Assembly (NCBI GenBank): GCA_035222895.1
Contig: JAVYIG010004940.1
Coordinates: forward strand, 1 to 64,000
Reading direction: 5' to 3'
DNA length: 64,000 nt
Source: Strongylocentrotus droebachiensis
Taxonomy: Eukaryota > Echinodermata > Echinoidea > Camarodonta > Strongylocentrotidae
In this document: positions 28,001 to 43,000 of the stretch, piece after piece
Numbering within the stretch: position 1 is the first letter of the stretch
Layout: the number at the start of each line of letters is the position of its first letter
Made by a program: the position numbers and the translations under genes
Notes under the pieces: model-generated
What the model saw: the letters and a program-made list of their open reading frames with translations, nothing else
What the model was told of the DNA's origin: nothing
Database searches by the model: none

Positions 28001-31000
28001 TCGCCTGTCTGATTATCAAGATATTTATGATTGGAAATCGAAATCAAATTTTGCGTTCTCCTAACGCTTTTCATAACACTACAGTCTAATTGGGCAAAAT
28101 TAGTATGGTAAAACCGGTTACTCAAAGATTTTTACTTTTTTGAGGCACTTCTTGATCATTTTGTAGCGGGCTTCAATATTACACAATAACACGTAGGGCC
28201 ATGCATCTCAGATTTAACATTGTTAAACGATGCCTTTAATCAAAATTAATGTTTCTTTTTGTTGCTATGACAGGTTCTTCAGCGACTGCTCCTGCAGAGT
28301 GCCCTCCATCAGCAACAACATCCCAGGATCATACGAGAGGAGAATGAGAAGAAGAAAGAGGAGGAGACGGAGATGGAAGAAGAAGGAGAGAAAGACTCTG
28401 CCAATTCAAGTCAGAAGCGTCCAATGCCTATTCTTTCGGTATGTTTATCATCTCTAAATTATCTCCATCATTGTTTTTCAAAGATCTGATTTAAGATCTG
28501 ATTCATTAATGAATCAGGAAGGCTTGGAAACATATCCTATATACAGAGATGAGCTTAACAACTAAAGAAAATTATTTTCGCCCTCTTCATACAGATCTTG
28601 AAAAAAGAAAGTTTTCTTTGAGTTTCAATTGTGGTTATATCTTTGAAGGATAGAAGTTTACCCTAGTCAAAATAAATCTGTCTGAAACTAGTTAAAAAAT
28701 ATTATTAAAAAAAAGCAATATAAATATTTTGTTTGGACTATTTTAAACTCTGAAATATATTTTCCATCTATCATTTGTTCCAAATTTTTAGCCTACAAAT
28801 ATGTTTTTGGGGTCTATTTTTCAATCTTTTCCAAAAGAAAAAATTAAAGAGAAATAGTCTAGCTTTCTAGGGAATACCATAGCTAATAGAAAAAAATAGA
28901 AGAAAAATACATTTTATCACATGTGAAAAAATGAAGAGCGGCAAGGGGTTTACAAAATTACATAGCGTTTGGTCCAGGATTGAAGTTTGGAAATCGATGC
29001 AATTTGAGCAATCGTTGCAAAAATATGTTTTGTATAATCCTTCAAATTCGAATTTCCATATTTTGCATATGAATAGGGCCAGCCTAAACAGAGAAGAACG
29101 GACACAGACATGACGCTTTATGGCAGTCCAACCTTCCAGGTTCCCGATGCACAAGACATCGATATGGAGCAAGCCATAGCAGTAAGTGGATTGTAAAGAT
29201 TCTTTTCCAAAGATACATGTACATCTCTTCTGAGATTTATTATTTATAATGTCCCTCATAACATGTGGTTGAAGCCCATGATACGTCAGACTGGCGTCTA
29301 TTGGAAAAAAGTGTGAAAATCGAATTCATATCCATGGGGTGAAATCTTTTACCATGAGATTAATTTTTTTTTTTTTAGTGGCAAGGGGTTTTAACAAATG
29401 TTTCTTCAAAATTTATATGATATTTCAATTGATGATCACTATCTATTTAAGTCAACTGAAGTTCTGTGCTATTTATAACAATTTCAAGTTTAGGAACACT
29501 GATTTCTGGTTCAGTACTGATATGGACTATGAGTGTTGCAGTACATTTATATTCAGTGAAAATAATATTTTCAAAAAAGTAATAATATGTTTTGCATATT
29601 TCTTCATGCCATGCTACAGAAAATTGTTTGTTTTGAATAACAGTATTATGATTGTGTTTTCTGTATATTCAGCTAATTATCAGGTTCCATGGGTCATCCT
29701 GTCCGGTTACATGCATCATCTCAAATTGTAGTCGATTAGAAATTGATCATACTCTTTTTCTTTCTTGGACACGTGTTCCCGGTTTTCAAGAAAAGAATGT
29801 TAATATTGCCCTATTGTCTTTTGATGATTGACCTTGCAGAATCTCATCACAAGCAACTCAACCAACATTCTTGGTGGCTCAACGGCATTCACCGACCAGA
29901 CCATCCTAGACATGTACAGTGCGATGAAAGGCAAGACCAAGAAACCACCAGCACCCCCACCCTCAACATCGCCCTCTCAATGGCCACAGGGTAACTACCC
30001 CCCCCCCCCCTTTGCCATCTAGACCATTACATATATGAGTTAATCAAAGTTATACCTCAGCATTCTTACCCCAACCTGATTTCATCCTCCTCATTAGGCC
30101 TGTCTTCATCAGCTCGAGTTTGCCAAATAACCCGCTATTTTCAGAATTTTTCAAAATTGCGTCTTCACCAAACTGATACGCTCATCACAAACTAGCTCGG
30201 ACAGGCGCAATGTCGGTCCGCTATTTCCCAAATAGCGGGATATTTTGGAAACAAGACCAAGATTTCTCGGGATATTTCCCTGGCCAAATATCCCGCTAAT
30301 TGCAACTGCGGGCTTTAGAAAACTCTAATTAACTGGCTAATTTGTGATCGGGAGAGTTAAAAATACAGGTTATTTGGCAAACTCAAGCTGATGAAGGCAG
30401 GCCTATTAATAATGTCCAAATAAATGTCCCTGACCAGCCTTGATACAAAAAAAAACAGTGAAAGGCAACACCAGGAAACAGTAGCTCCCTTTGTTTTACT
30501 TCTTCATAGGCTTGAAATTATGTATCCACAAAAGCCATCTAGGACATTGGATATGTTTTTCAGTCATAGTATGTCTACTTCTTCATTGTGTGGTCTTGTT
30601 TTTATTTTAAAGGTTCTAAGCGCGGGAGGGTCAAGAACAACATGTACCACACCTACCCAGCCAACTTCTCGGGCATCCAGCCCCTCCCACCCATCCAGAA
30701 CTCATTGGAAGGGAACATGGGTGGTGGTGGAGACTTCATGTGGCCTACCCCTCCGCCCAAGCAGGGTAACGGACCCCCGGTCATCACAATGGAACCGCCT
30801 ACACCCCAGCACCCGTTACTGAGTGGGAAGAGTAAATTTTCACAGGGATGGTCAAGTCGTAGCAAAACGCTATCAAAAAGCAGCGTCCAGTGTGAGTCTA
30901 TTAGAGGTTAATTTGAGTTTATAGTATATCACACCCACCATTATGGAGCTAGACATAAATTTTAGGTTAATGTCCAAAAGGGTCAAATTAAGAGATGATT

Positions 31001-34000
31001 TAGGCTTTTGATTCATTATCAGAAGGTATGGTGGTATAGAACTTAGTGGCTTTTAAAACACAACTGCAAGCTGTAATTTGTCATTACAAAGATGTTACAA
31101 ATGCATGGTAAATAAAAGAGTTGTTAGCTCTTAAACATATGATTGCACTTCATAAACTAGAAGTTCATGTTACTCAATTGCTTCGTGGATCAAGCAAGTT
31201 AGACGAAGACAGAAAACTAGGCCTTTCATGTTCATATAAACGACCAAGCTGTTATAAAACCACCACAAGTTGCAAATGCCTATCTTGAAAAGGCATTCAT
31301 AAAGAGTTTTCCCTCTTTTTTTGCAGTTATCAGTGAGAAATCTTTTATTAACTGTCGTAACAAATTTGGATAACATATTTGAACTGGACAGACTGTTACA
31401 AAGGGCACTTCATAATGTAGATTTGTTATCATTCAAAAATCTAGCATCGTCAGAGACGAACATCTGGAAAGCGGACATCAACGAGAATGACCTCCTCCAG
31501 GAGGCTGAGAGGGAGGACATTGAAAACGAGAGGGCATCTTCTGACCAGGAAGTATGGATAAAGAGCCCTCGAACTTCCACAAAGGGTTCCTCAAAGAAGG
31601 CATCGTCTAAAGACAGCGCAGTTAGCAAAGCAAGTAAAGGTAAGAATTGTGGGTAGGTTCTGGCTAGTGTTTATGTTCAACAATCAAATTTTTTGTAGGG
31701 ATCTAAAAGTAATGCTTCTACAACCATTGATGATAAGGAAAGATAAAGAACTATAGATAACTGCAAGCAAGTTTTGATCAATTCTTCTTTACAGACCAGA
31801 AACATTTTTGCACCTTTTTACTGGACGAAGTGTGCGCAGTGTGGGGGAAAGGTCGCCATATACTGTCGAACATCGTACTTGCGGTAGGGTAAATTACGAG
31901 CTAGTCAGAGGCATTTATAAACATTTTTTTCCTTTCTGGTACATTGGTTAAAATCATGACTTTCATTCTTTATTTTCTCTCATCCTCAGGGTCTGGAGAA
32001 AGCATCATCGCTCTTACCATCAACAGCCACTTCAGCCAGAGCATGGAGAACCTGGCCAGCCCCGTCGGCGATCAGAAACCCAGATTCCCTGCTGCGGGCT
32101 CTGTACCCGCGCGGCTACGGGAGAGCATGCGCTCGCACAAGGGGAGCGGTAGGGGGAGTAGCCACGGGAGCGTGCTGCTAGGGGACCAAGGCGGAGACTT
32201 TTTGATCACTGGCTCCAAGCAGGGGAGCAGCTACGCCCCCTCTGTTGACTCCCTGGCCGACAACGGTAAAACATCAGTTCTCTATTTTTCAGAATCTTTG
32301 AAATTTCCAGTTATTAATTTTCTGAACCTTTAAGCCGTTGACTGGACACATACAGTAATAGAAGCCTTTTTAATCCAGTTCCTTTTTGTTTTCAGATAAT
32401 TTACAACACCTCCTTTAGCAAGTACTTGATGAATTGCTTTTTAATTGAAATATTTTCTACATGTATAGCGGATTTGTCTTTATAGAGTAAATGCTTTCCT
32501 ATGTACATTTAAGTGCTATTACATTTGTTAGTACCTTTGCACCTCTGCTCCATTTATAAGCAGAAATATTTTGAAATATACATAGCCAGTCAACAGATTG
32601 TAGGTTTGGTGATGCCTTGGATGTTGCATACATTGTATTTATTCACTTTAAAAATACCTGCCCAACAGGTTCAATATAGCTATTTCTTTGATGTAAATTG
32701 CATTTATACAAACTCTTTTGATCTTTCTGTGACTTTTACAAATGTACAGAGCAATTCTTTAATCAATGTTTGATATTATTCCACATCATATATATTTTTC
32801 AACAACTCTTTTGCTCTTCTCACTTGCTAGAAAGACTTATCGTTTATCCTTTGAAAAATTTCAATCCAACATTCAATTTTATTTCCCAAATTCTATTTCA
32901 TTCAACTATCTTTTTTCACTTCTCCCTGTCATTTCCTTTTGGGGGGATTTCTAAATTTATATGGTCTTTCTTTTCTATCTTCCAAATACCCTTCATTGAT
33001 TCCACCCTACCTTTGACTTAAGCAGTTCCAAGTCCTCTTGAGTCACGTACGCCTCAGGAACCTCATTCTATATCCCAGGGACTTCCTTCTATGGAATCAT
33101 CTGAATCCTTGGAGGTTCCTGACGCATCCACACTAGATGCCGAAGAAATCTTTGAAGAGAAGTCGGGCGTCGGCTCAACCGATAATGTGGCGGGCTCTCC
33201 TGACGATGATGATGCACATTCTGTTAAAACCGGTATTGGTTTCAAACTGTGGATTATTTTTTATTCAAAACTAATCCGAACCGCACTGTGTTTTATTGCA
33301 CGATTATGGACGCATGCTAACCGCACTGTGCACGGTGCCCCTATGAGTTCCTTGGTGTCAAATTGTTTTATTAACCTTCAATATCATGCACTATTAAGAT
33401 AAGCTACATCACTTTAACTGGTTGAATATTAAACTTAAGATAATTCTTGATGGAGTCCATGGAACCAAAATCAATTTCTATCGAACAACTTCCTCTACAG
33501 AACTATACTTCATACTTACTCTAGACTATCATAACTGCCTGGTGACGCCATAGTTTATTCCTATTACTGTGAAGCAACTGTGGATGAACCTAGTTGTAAG
33601 CCATCTTTGGATATTTTGGTCTTATCCCTTTAAAACTAATTTGAAATGAAAACGCTCTTCTCATTGGAAGGGATGTAATCCATTTCCCTTTCTGCATCTT
33701 GTCTTTCTCTATCCTAACTATATTAAAGCCTGCTCACTCTCTTTCAGTTTCATTCTCAAAGTTTCACCCTGTTCTTAAATTCATTAACCATATTTCTTTA
33801 AGAGCATTACTTCTAAACTCCACTGTGATCCTTCCTTAGGTATTATTTTTGCTAATCTTGCTTGATTCTCTTTAAACACTAACTGCATGATCTTAACCTA
33901 TCTGTTTCAGTTTCTGCCTCTCTGCCTTCTCTTTGCTCCACTCAAGATGTTGTTACTAATGAAAACTTTGATTCCGATGATGAAAGCATTTGGGCCGGTA

Positions 34001-37000
34001 CTATCGGAGCATTTCCTCCTACCTTTAGCAGCCTCGATAAGGATACTTATCACGGAATCGTCAAGATCGATGAGGAGAAGGAAGACAAGACCAGAAAAAT
34101 TGATGATGACAGCGACAAAGATGATGCTCATCGAAATGACACGGTCGCCAACTTGAGAGAAGATCATAGAAAAGCAGCAGAAGCAAGGGAATGTCTAAAT
34201 GAGGCAGGAGGGAGTGAGATATTGATTCTGAAACAGAGCAACGAAGGGAACCGTTCAGAGACCGAGGCCAAAGACGGAAGCAAATACCAAGTATTTGTAA
34301 GCGAAGGAGAGGTACAGGTCCGAGAAAATAATAAAGATGCCGGGGAAAATGACCATGAAGAAAGACAGGATGATTACTTGGATAAAGGAAATGAGAAAGG
34401 AGCCTCTGTTGACAGTATTGAGAATGTGGAAAGCATTGACCGACGTAGCAACAGCAGAGAGCCATTCGATGATGGAGAAATGGTTAAGGATGACGCTTTT
34501 GCCATTGATGATAAGGTCACGTTTGTCCCTGTCTCCATTGACACTGCCATTGACCGACTTCTTGATGATGTCATCGAGAGTGTCTTTGACGACTCCTACA
34601 AGAGCATCATCAGTGATACCATTGGCACTGCCATTGACAGACTTCTTGATGATGTCATTGAGAGTGTCTTTGACGACTCCTACAACAGCATCATCAGTGA
34701 CATCATTGACACTGCTATTGACACTGCCGTTGACTGTGTCATTGACTGTGTCATTGAGGATGCCCTTGACCTTATCATTGAGACTGATTTCGGCAAAGAA
34801 GACAAAGATAGTGAATCTGATATTGAGAATAACGCTGCCAATCCCAAAACGGGTGGTCTGGATTTAGGGTTATCCATGAAGGTGCTCAGCTACAAGAAAC
34901 CAAAGCCCCTGGACTACGTGGAGAAGTGGAAGAGGAAATTGAAGCGCTCGCTCAAGGAAAAGACAGGGTCTCGGCGTGCCGCAGACCTGAGAAGAAAAAG
35001 TACACAAACAACTCCCTCTAAAGGTTTTTCATAGTGTCATCATGCAAGGTTCTCGTCCGCATACCTCAGCTTTTCATTCAGCATCTTCCAGATATCGTCA
35101 TTTTGTTTCATGTTCAAGTCGGAATCATCATTGCTATATGTGCTACATTTACATATACTGTTTATGTATACATCTTAATCTGTACAGCACACGTATAGTA
35201 TGCCCAGTACAGTACATATATGTATATAACATTTACGTGAGCACACATTTCACCAATTTGTTTACATGTATTTAATTATATTGGTGTTTTTCCTTTTTTA
35301 ACCAATTTTGCATTCGCTTATGCTTGCTTGCATGTTTGGAGTGTACTCTAACAACATGCATGTAGTTGAATTCAAATATTGATGAAAGAATCTAATATCT
35401 TCATTGTTTTTATTACAAACTACAGCACTCTAACCATTTAATGTATTGCTCCAGGAATATCATATGTGTACAATGTCAAAGTACTTGTATGTTTTTGTGC
35501 ACCTTACTTGATAAAAATAATAATAATAATATTTCTGCTTATATAGCTCTGAATAAATTGCTGAGTTTCTAGGCGCTTTACAGATATGTAAGACTAGGCT
35601 AATTTCTAATTGATACGAGTCTCTACTATTTTGAATAGTCATTGAGAGCTAATCATAAAGTAACATTGTTTTCAAAACACATTTGCATCCAATTCCTTAC
35701 ATAGTCTGTTGAGCGAGAGCCAGAAAAGCGTTAAATCATATATCATAATCATACTGAGAAAAATACCTTTTTCTGATATCAAGAGTAAAGATGTAGTGAA
35801 CAAACAAACAAACAGTTAAAAGAAGTAATTTCAATTTTGTTCATTAAGGACACCATACACTCTTTTCCATTATACTCCTTCCATTATTTATTTATATGAA
35901 TCCATAATCCATATACATTATGTACATATACATGTATATCACTTGTACTTGTAGAGTTAGTTTTGTTGAATATATTCAATTTTATAATACACATGTACAT
36001 AAGGCAACAAAGATAAATATCCATGAAAGATTTACATAATTTGTACACATTTTCCCCAAAATATCTAGTTTTACCACTTTGTCCTCAGAAAGGTGATAAG
36101 ATGAAGTGGACGCAGATGAAATATGTTTCTCAAAAATGATATTTTCTCAAAAGTATTTGAAAATATATTTTGCATATGGGAATACTGAAAAGAAGTTAAT
36201 AACTTATCCACTGAGCAAAGAAGAACCATCCAAAAGTAATAATCATTAAAACGTATCAATTACATACACGTACCAGTATATTTGGGTAGTTTGGGCGAAG
36301 TTACATTTGGGCATAAATCGGTCAATCAAATGTTTAGTTTTTCAATACTCCCATTGATACAGGAATAATCACTTTACAATCATCCACATTTCAGATGAGT
36401 TTCTATCCGAGGCTGACGACACCAAGACGACGGAAAGGTCATTAAAACTAGGTCAAGGGGTCATTGACCTTACGATGTCCGACCCTGCTGGCTCCGTCCG
36501 TGATAAGATGTCCGAGAAACGGAGCTTGCCTAGCTACTCCAAGAAGTCCTCCACACAGGGCTCCGTTAAAGCTGAGTCATTACAATCTGGGAAAGGTGAG
36601 CTGTCAAATTGTGTTACCTCTTTGAATCTTGCCCGGTCGTTATTTGTTCTTTCTTTGGTCTCTTCCTATACTTGAAACAAAATATTGACATTTCTATGTG
36701 TCTATAGGCATCGCTACATGAAACCGTCATAAGTTCTAGTTTACCGCAACCCATTGAAATGTGTGTTAAATTCAATACAAGCATCTCAATGGGATGTCTT
36801 GTACTCGTAGAGGTGTCGTGGTCGAGTGGATATGTCACCGGACTGTGGATCACAAGGTCTGCGGTTTGAGTCCGCGGCACTTATGTCCTCTGACAAGCCA
36901 TTAATCTACATTTGCCACACTCTACTCGGGTGAGGTAAATGGGTACCTGGTAGGATTATTCCTTGAAAAGCACTGTGTGCCGATAACGGCTGTGGAGCTA

Positions 37001-40000
37001 AAGCTTGGGTAATAATTTCTAAAGCTCTTTGGAAGCGCATAGGGACGTTATACAATGTGAAATTCGCTATACAAGAACAGAATATTATTATTGTACTTAT
37101 GACGGTTTCGTGAAACGCTGTCCTGTTTTCTAGATTTTTGTACTTTCTATTATACATGTATATAATTTGCTGAGAACTAGAAGGGTGTTAACTTTGGCAT
37201 GAACTCTACATGTATGTTAATGAGATATTGGTTTGATAACGCCCTTCTGAATCTCAAGAGAGGATATGTTTAAAGTAATCGGCATAACATTCATGGAGAG
37301 GTTCTTTCCTAAAGAAATTATGTACTTGTATAAATATTGTTGCTAATCCTCTTGGTTGTTGCATATTGACATGTCAAAGTTGTAGATCTGTGGTAGAAAT
37401 AGCCTCTGGGAAATAGTTGTAGGTGTATATTACTTCTGTGTATATGTTGTACTTCTGTTCCCCTTTCTACCAGTTAAAGAAGAGAAAAATCTTTCCTCTT
37501 TGGTTCTATGTTTGTATTTGTTATCCATATTATGAAATTTGACATTGTATGTTGAATCTATGTCCTTGTCTTATATTCTATTCCCGTCACCTTGTAAAGA
37601 TTTAGGTGATCTTGATGTTATGCAGTCCTTCCAAAATTTCAGCTATAGGTGGAAGGGAAAAAACAACAGGAGGGCCAGCAAAACTTCAAGAGGTAGCAGA
37701 AAATGCTATTGGAAAAATAATTTGCCAAATGCTAAATCACAGCAATTTGCGCTTGCTTATGATTTGAAACTACATGATGCCTTTGAATTTCCAGTTGCAC
37801 TTTATATATGTGCTTGTGTTTGCCTTTAAAATATGCTTTGAAATGTGGATTACGTGTTGCTATAAGTTTGATTTCATATTTGAATCTTTCTCTTGCTGTA
37901 TTATTCATGGTAAACTGATTTTTTTTTTTAAATACAAGTTTTCTTTCTACAAGTTATATTGCTACGATGCTGTTTGTACTAGTTTGAGGGAAGTCGGTCT
38001 TCAATAATTTTAAACAAAGCCTTTCATGAACAAATTGCATCACTTGTAAGCCATTTGAACCAGTGTAGATTACTGTGAAGAAGTAAGATTCATGAAAATA
38101 GTACAAAAGATTTTATGAGTAATACTTTAAACATATCTACATTCTATGTTGCTCTACTGAATTTATTTGAGAAAAGCTGATTTCCTAGCTAGACACTGAT
38201 TGTCAGCCATGATGATAATTAAATGTTCCAGTACATGGTAGCAACATGAAGAATATTTTGTTTGTTGTTGTTCATAACTCCAGTTGAGATTTTTTATGCC
38301 TCTGTTACGAAGTAGCCGGAGGCATTATGTTTTCGGGTTGTCCGTCCGTACGTACGTACGTCTGAACGTACGTACATACGTCCCGTTCTTGTGATCGCGT
38401 TATCTGATCGATTCCTGCCAAACTTTGGTCATGTATGAATCTTGCAGAGCCAATGAACTGATTAGATTTTGAGGTCACAAGGTCAAAGGTCAAAGGTCAC
38501 AGGGCTCATTATGTACGCAAAAACAGCTCGTGATCGCGTTATCTGAAGAATCGATTGATCGATTCCTGCCAAACTTAGGTCATGTATGTTACTTGCAGAA
38601 CCGATGAACTGATTAGATTCTGAGGTCACGAGGTCACAGGGCTCATTATGTATGCAAAAACAGCTCGGGAACGCGTTATCTCAAGAACCGATTGATGGAT
38701 TGCTGCCAAACTTAGGTCATGTATGTTACTTGCAGAGCCGATGAACTGATTAGATTCTTGGTTCATAAGGTCAAAGGTCATTTGCTCATTATGTATGCAA
38801 AAATAGCTTGTGAACGCATTCTCATTAGAACTGACAGATGGATTACTATTTAACTCAGGACATCTTGCAGAGCCAAAGAACTGAGTAGATTTTAGGGTCA
38901 TGAGGTCAAAGATCAAAGGGTCATATATGTATATGAGAAATTGCTTGTAATCACGATATTCTGAGAACCTGTTAATGGATTACAATTGAACTTGAATTAT
39001 GACGGAGGCATCATTTTCGACTGCGCGCAGTCGAATTCCATGTAGTTTCTTCTCAATTGCTTCATTTAACTGCTTGCTGTGATGCTACATGCATCACGCA
39101 TATACTATCCAGAAGAGAGATACAAATGTACAGTATAATTTGACAGATTCTGTTTGGTATTTGGTCTTCAAATTATAAGCCTAAGTTCTCATTTCAAGTT
39201 GAGGCTCCAAATGTTAAGCATCACATTGTTTTTTTAGAGCTCATGTCAACTTTGTTTTATGTCCTCATGTCCTGCACATTTCTTATACTTCTATACATTT
39301 AATTCATATTTTTGTATACTGCCTTATTTAAAGAGGCAGTTGTAACAACTCCTTTTTTGATAGGCTGTGAAGATGAACAAAACTAAATTTTCACCCAGGT
39401 TTAGAAAAATAAAGATTGATGAACATTATGTAGACTTTTGAATCATATGCCTCTTTTTTTATTATATTGCTGCCAAACTTGCACATTTTTTAGCCTTTTT
39501 TGTCTTCTTTTTTGCCAGTAAATATGCAATGCTTACTTTTTTGTACATGCTTTTTTTCCTTTTCAAATATTCAATTGCATTGTTTACAACTAATGAAATT
39601 GTTTGTGCTTGTATGTACAGCAAAATTTGTATCTGCTAAACTCTAATATTGAAGACCTGCTTATATTTAAAGATGGTTTACTAATTGAGCTTAATGTTGA
39701 ACCACAATACATATACATGTATACCCTATCTGGAATCTAGAAAACAGCAAGATTAAATGTCACTTTGCAAAGTAAAATGCACATGATTTATGCAATAGTT
39801 TCGTATCATAATGACAGTTTTGTGTTTAAAAATTCACCTACATGTATATTCATCAATAATGTTTTAGAAGGCAAACTCCACATCTCCAGTAGATCATTAC
39901 ATTTGGCAAGTGTTGATATTTACTGCAGGGTTCACTTACTAGAAAATTAAGTGAGTTTGATAATACTAGAATCTAGATATAAATGACTGTTTTTCTGCTT

Positions 40001-43000
40001 TGGCTAAAATAGTCCTGACAAAAGAAGTGTATGTTAGATAATGAAAAAGTTAATTAATTGCAAGTAATAACTTTTCATACTCATACAGCAAGTAAACAAA
40101 ATGTGCATTTATCTTATCTCTTTTTTGGTTACAAGTCTCTGACATCCATGTTTTGTTTTGTTTTGCTTCAGATGATGATGAGCTTGGTCAATTGTCTGAT
40201 GGGGAGAAGGAAGAGGATTGGCCGGGTCATGCTGACCAATCAAAGACTGGGAGTGTGATCGGTCAGGATAATGACCAGGTGTGTAGATCTTGACCAGTTA
40301 ATAAGTCTGATGTGAGAAATTAATTAAAGCTTTGATATAAAATGGTGGTTATGTAACATGTGATTTCTCAACAACTGTGTGTTGTCCTTTGGCAAGGCAT
40401 TAATCTACTTTCGCCACTTCATACCCAGGGAGCAGTGGAAACATGGTAGGATGACAAAAGCATTATGTTACTAATTGCCGTATACCCTCACAGTGACTTG
40501 ATGGTAGGAAGATTCCCCAGGGCCTGTCTTAAGTCCAAACAAAGGTAAATGCTTAGGAAAAGTTTCCTGTCCATGTCCTTATCACAATCTTGAGTGGTTG
40601 AAAGTGAACTTTAAAAATGAAGCATGCCCTGATATTATTTCTTGACTTTGTAATGGTCTCATCAAATGTTGTACATCATCTATCACAGCAGGCAGATACG
40701 TCATCCAAGAGGCGAAGCTCCGTGGCCGGTTCGGAGAGCGAAGTAGAAATCGAAGTAGAAGAAGCCGGAGATGAAAACGAGGGAGAACCAGGGGAGGGTG
40801 GAGACAACAAATCCGGTCTTCGAACCTCCTCTCTTCTGGAACCTCCCGCGTCTGTCGCCGGGAGCGTGAGGTCGCGATCCGGTTCCGTTGAAGCTCAACT
40901 TGAACAGCTGGTAGAGGCAGCGTCTGTGATTGTGGATGAGATCATGCAGAGGCCAAAGTCTGGACGCGATCTGGCCAAGGATGCTATGGTAAGCTCAAAA
41001 GAAAAATACTATTTGAAATTGACAGCGGGAATACTTGAATCTAAACTTAATGGGAGCAGGCTTATCTTCAACCATGCGTGGTATCGATCTCCGTAACAGT
41101 AGTAAGCACGTGTCCTCGTTCCTGTGAATGGGCAAAGATGAGCAATAATGCTATGGTGAGCTCAAAAGAAAAATACAATTTGATATTGACAGTGGGAATA
41201 CTTGACTACCTTTCATTTGAATCTAAACTTATTGGGGGCAGGCCTATCTTCAACCATGGTTTCAATCTCTGTAACAGTTAAATCTATATGCAAATGTCCT
41301 CATTCCAATGAATGGGCAAAATAGGCTAACACTGTATGCTCACTTATTTTCTGCACGTGGATGATGTTTAGACCATGATTTAGACCGTGGTTTACATGTA
41401 ATTACCCTCCCTTGTTAATTTGGACCATTGATTTTGGAGTCAAGCTCTCCAGAACTTTCAAAATTCCTCTAAATGATCATCTCAATTTATCATTTGTGTT
41501 TTAGCTGGCAGCGGAGATCTGGTCAACCAAACTTGGAGAACTTTTTGCAGAGGAGAACGACCCAGAGCGTGTCCGATCAGCCCCGTACAGGCGTCGGCAG
41601 AACTCCCTGGACGAAGAATCGGTCACCTCGGACATGTCCAGCAAGCAAACCAAGAGAAGTAGACGGATACACTCGGCGGAGGCTGCCGTCACGTTGCTTC
41701 GTCATCTACTCAAAGGTATGCGAATTGTAGTGATTGTTGAAGACTTGAAGGGCAAGTCCATTCCAAAAATAATTTACTTTCAATAGAAGCAAAAAAATCA
41801 GACAAACCAATCAAAAAATGTCTGAGCAAAATCGGATAACTAAACAAAGTTATGAATTTTTGAAAAAGTATGTTAAACTATAGAACAATGGAAATCACTA
41901 CACAAATTGCCAACTTGGTTATCAGTTTGTAATGCCATGGATTGTAAAGGAGTTTGGAAGGGGCCTAATGTATTATCTATTAGAGCCCTAAGGGCTTTTA
42001 TTACTGTGTCAAGACAAGAGTTAGAACCCTTCTTGGTCACAGCAGGTGGTATACTTTACCAAACAAACACCAGCAAGGAAAGAAACTTGAATTTTGAAAT
42101 AGTGTTCCTGAATCAAGATTTTGATTTGATTTTCTAGTGATAAGATGTTGACATTTCTTCTCACTTTGCCACCAACACAGATGTACCCACAGTGGTTTCC
42201 AATTATGTTACGGACTTGCGAATGGAAAACATGACAGAAATAATATTATTTTTTATCTAACCCTTCTGCTTCTTACCAATTCTTTTTCAAGGTGGTTTCT
42301 AATGGCAAAATCATCCTGTTATAAATGAATACCGTACTATATGCCTATATTGAACTAGAAAACTACTTATATTTTTAAGTTTGATTCTTTTTACTACAGC
42401 ATTGTACAGCACGCCTGGCAGACATTTCCAAATTACTTTCTTTTCTTTCAGGGGAGATGTGCCCTTATCGAGGACTGAACCTACTGCTTCAAACTTATTT
42501 CTAATTCTTATTTATTTATTAACGACTGATTTTTCCCGTCCAGTATCAATAGTACAGTTGACAGAACTGATGATTTCAGCATGTAGGCTGCCATCTACAG
42601 TTCCTATGACCCTTGAGTATTCATGAACTACATGTATTGTATACTCTCCATCCATTCTAATATCAGTGATGTTTGACTCGTTTGCATGTATTATAGAAGA
42701 ATTGATTTATTTTCAGGATTCTCCTTTTCTTTATTTGGGGTGCAGGTGTGGTTTTGTGTGTGTGTGTGTGTGGGAGGGGTAGGGGGCAGGGAGCAGGGAG
42801 CAGGGTGGTGATGCGGAGGAAGGAAGTAGTAATAGGAAGTTGTTGGATGAGAGTGGGTCTGCTTTCTGTCCGGAATTATACAGCGAGTGAAATGATCTGT
42901 CAAGCTTATGGCTTCTACATACATGTAGTATGTATAATAATGATGCTTTAATAAATAAATTGTATAATGTTAATCCAATTTTGAATCATTAATTTTATTA

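Noticed and set aside
28931..29091. 5' extension of exon 9 through an upstream open stretch
   Set aside because: The stretch is AT-rich, lacks an acceptor at a useful position and is out of phase with the chosen frame.
31327..31444. 5' extension of exon 12 from the acceptor ending 31326
   Set aside because: It requires phase 0 input, but exon 11 ends in phase 1; in phase 1 it meets a TAA. I used the acceptor at 31444.
34337..34867. 176-codon overlapping + frame inside exon 15
   Set aside because: It is a shadow of the acidic exon in another frame; its Leu/Thr-rich repeats come from the same 84-bp DNA repeat.
36819..36885. tRNA gene from A and B boxes
   Set aside because: The head continues into a SINE body with an ATT tail and a target duplication, so it is a tRNA-derived retroposon.
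42181..42640. Possible extra exons after acceptors at about 42180 and 42452
   Set aside because: No consensus donor follows in a phase that would join exon 20 to exon 21.
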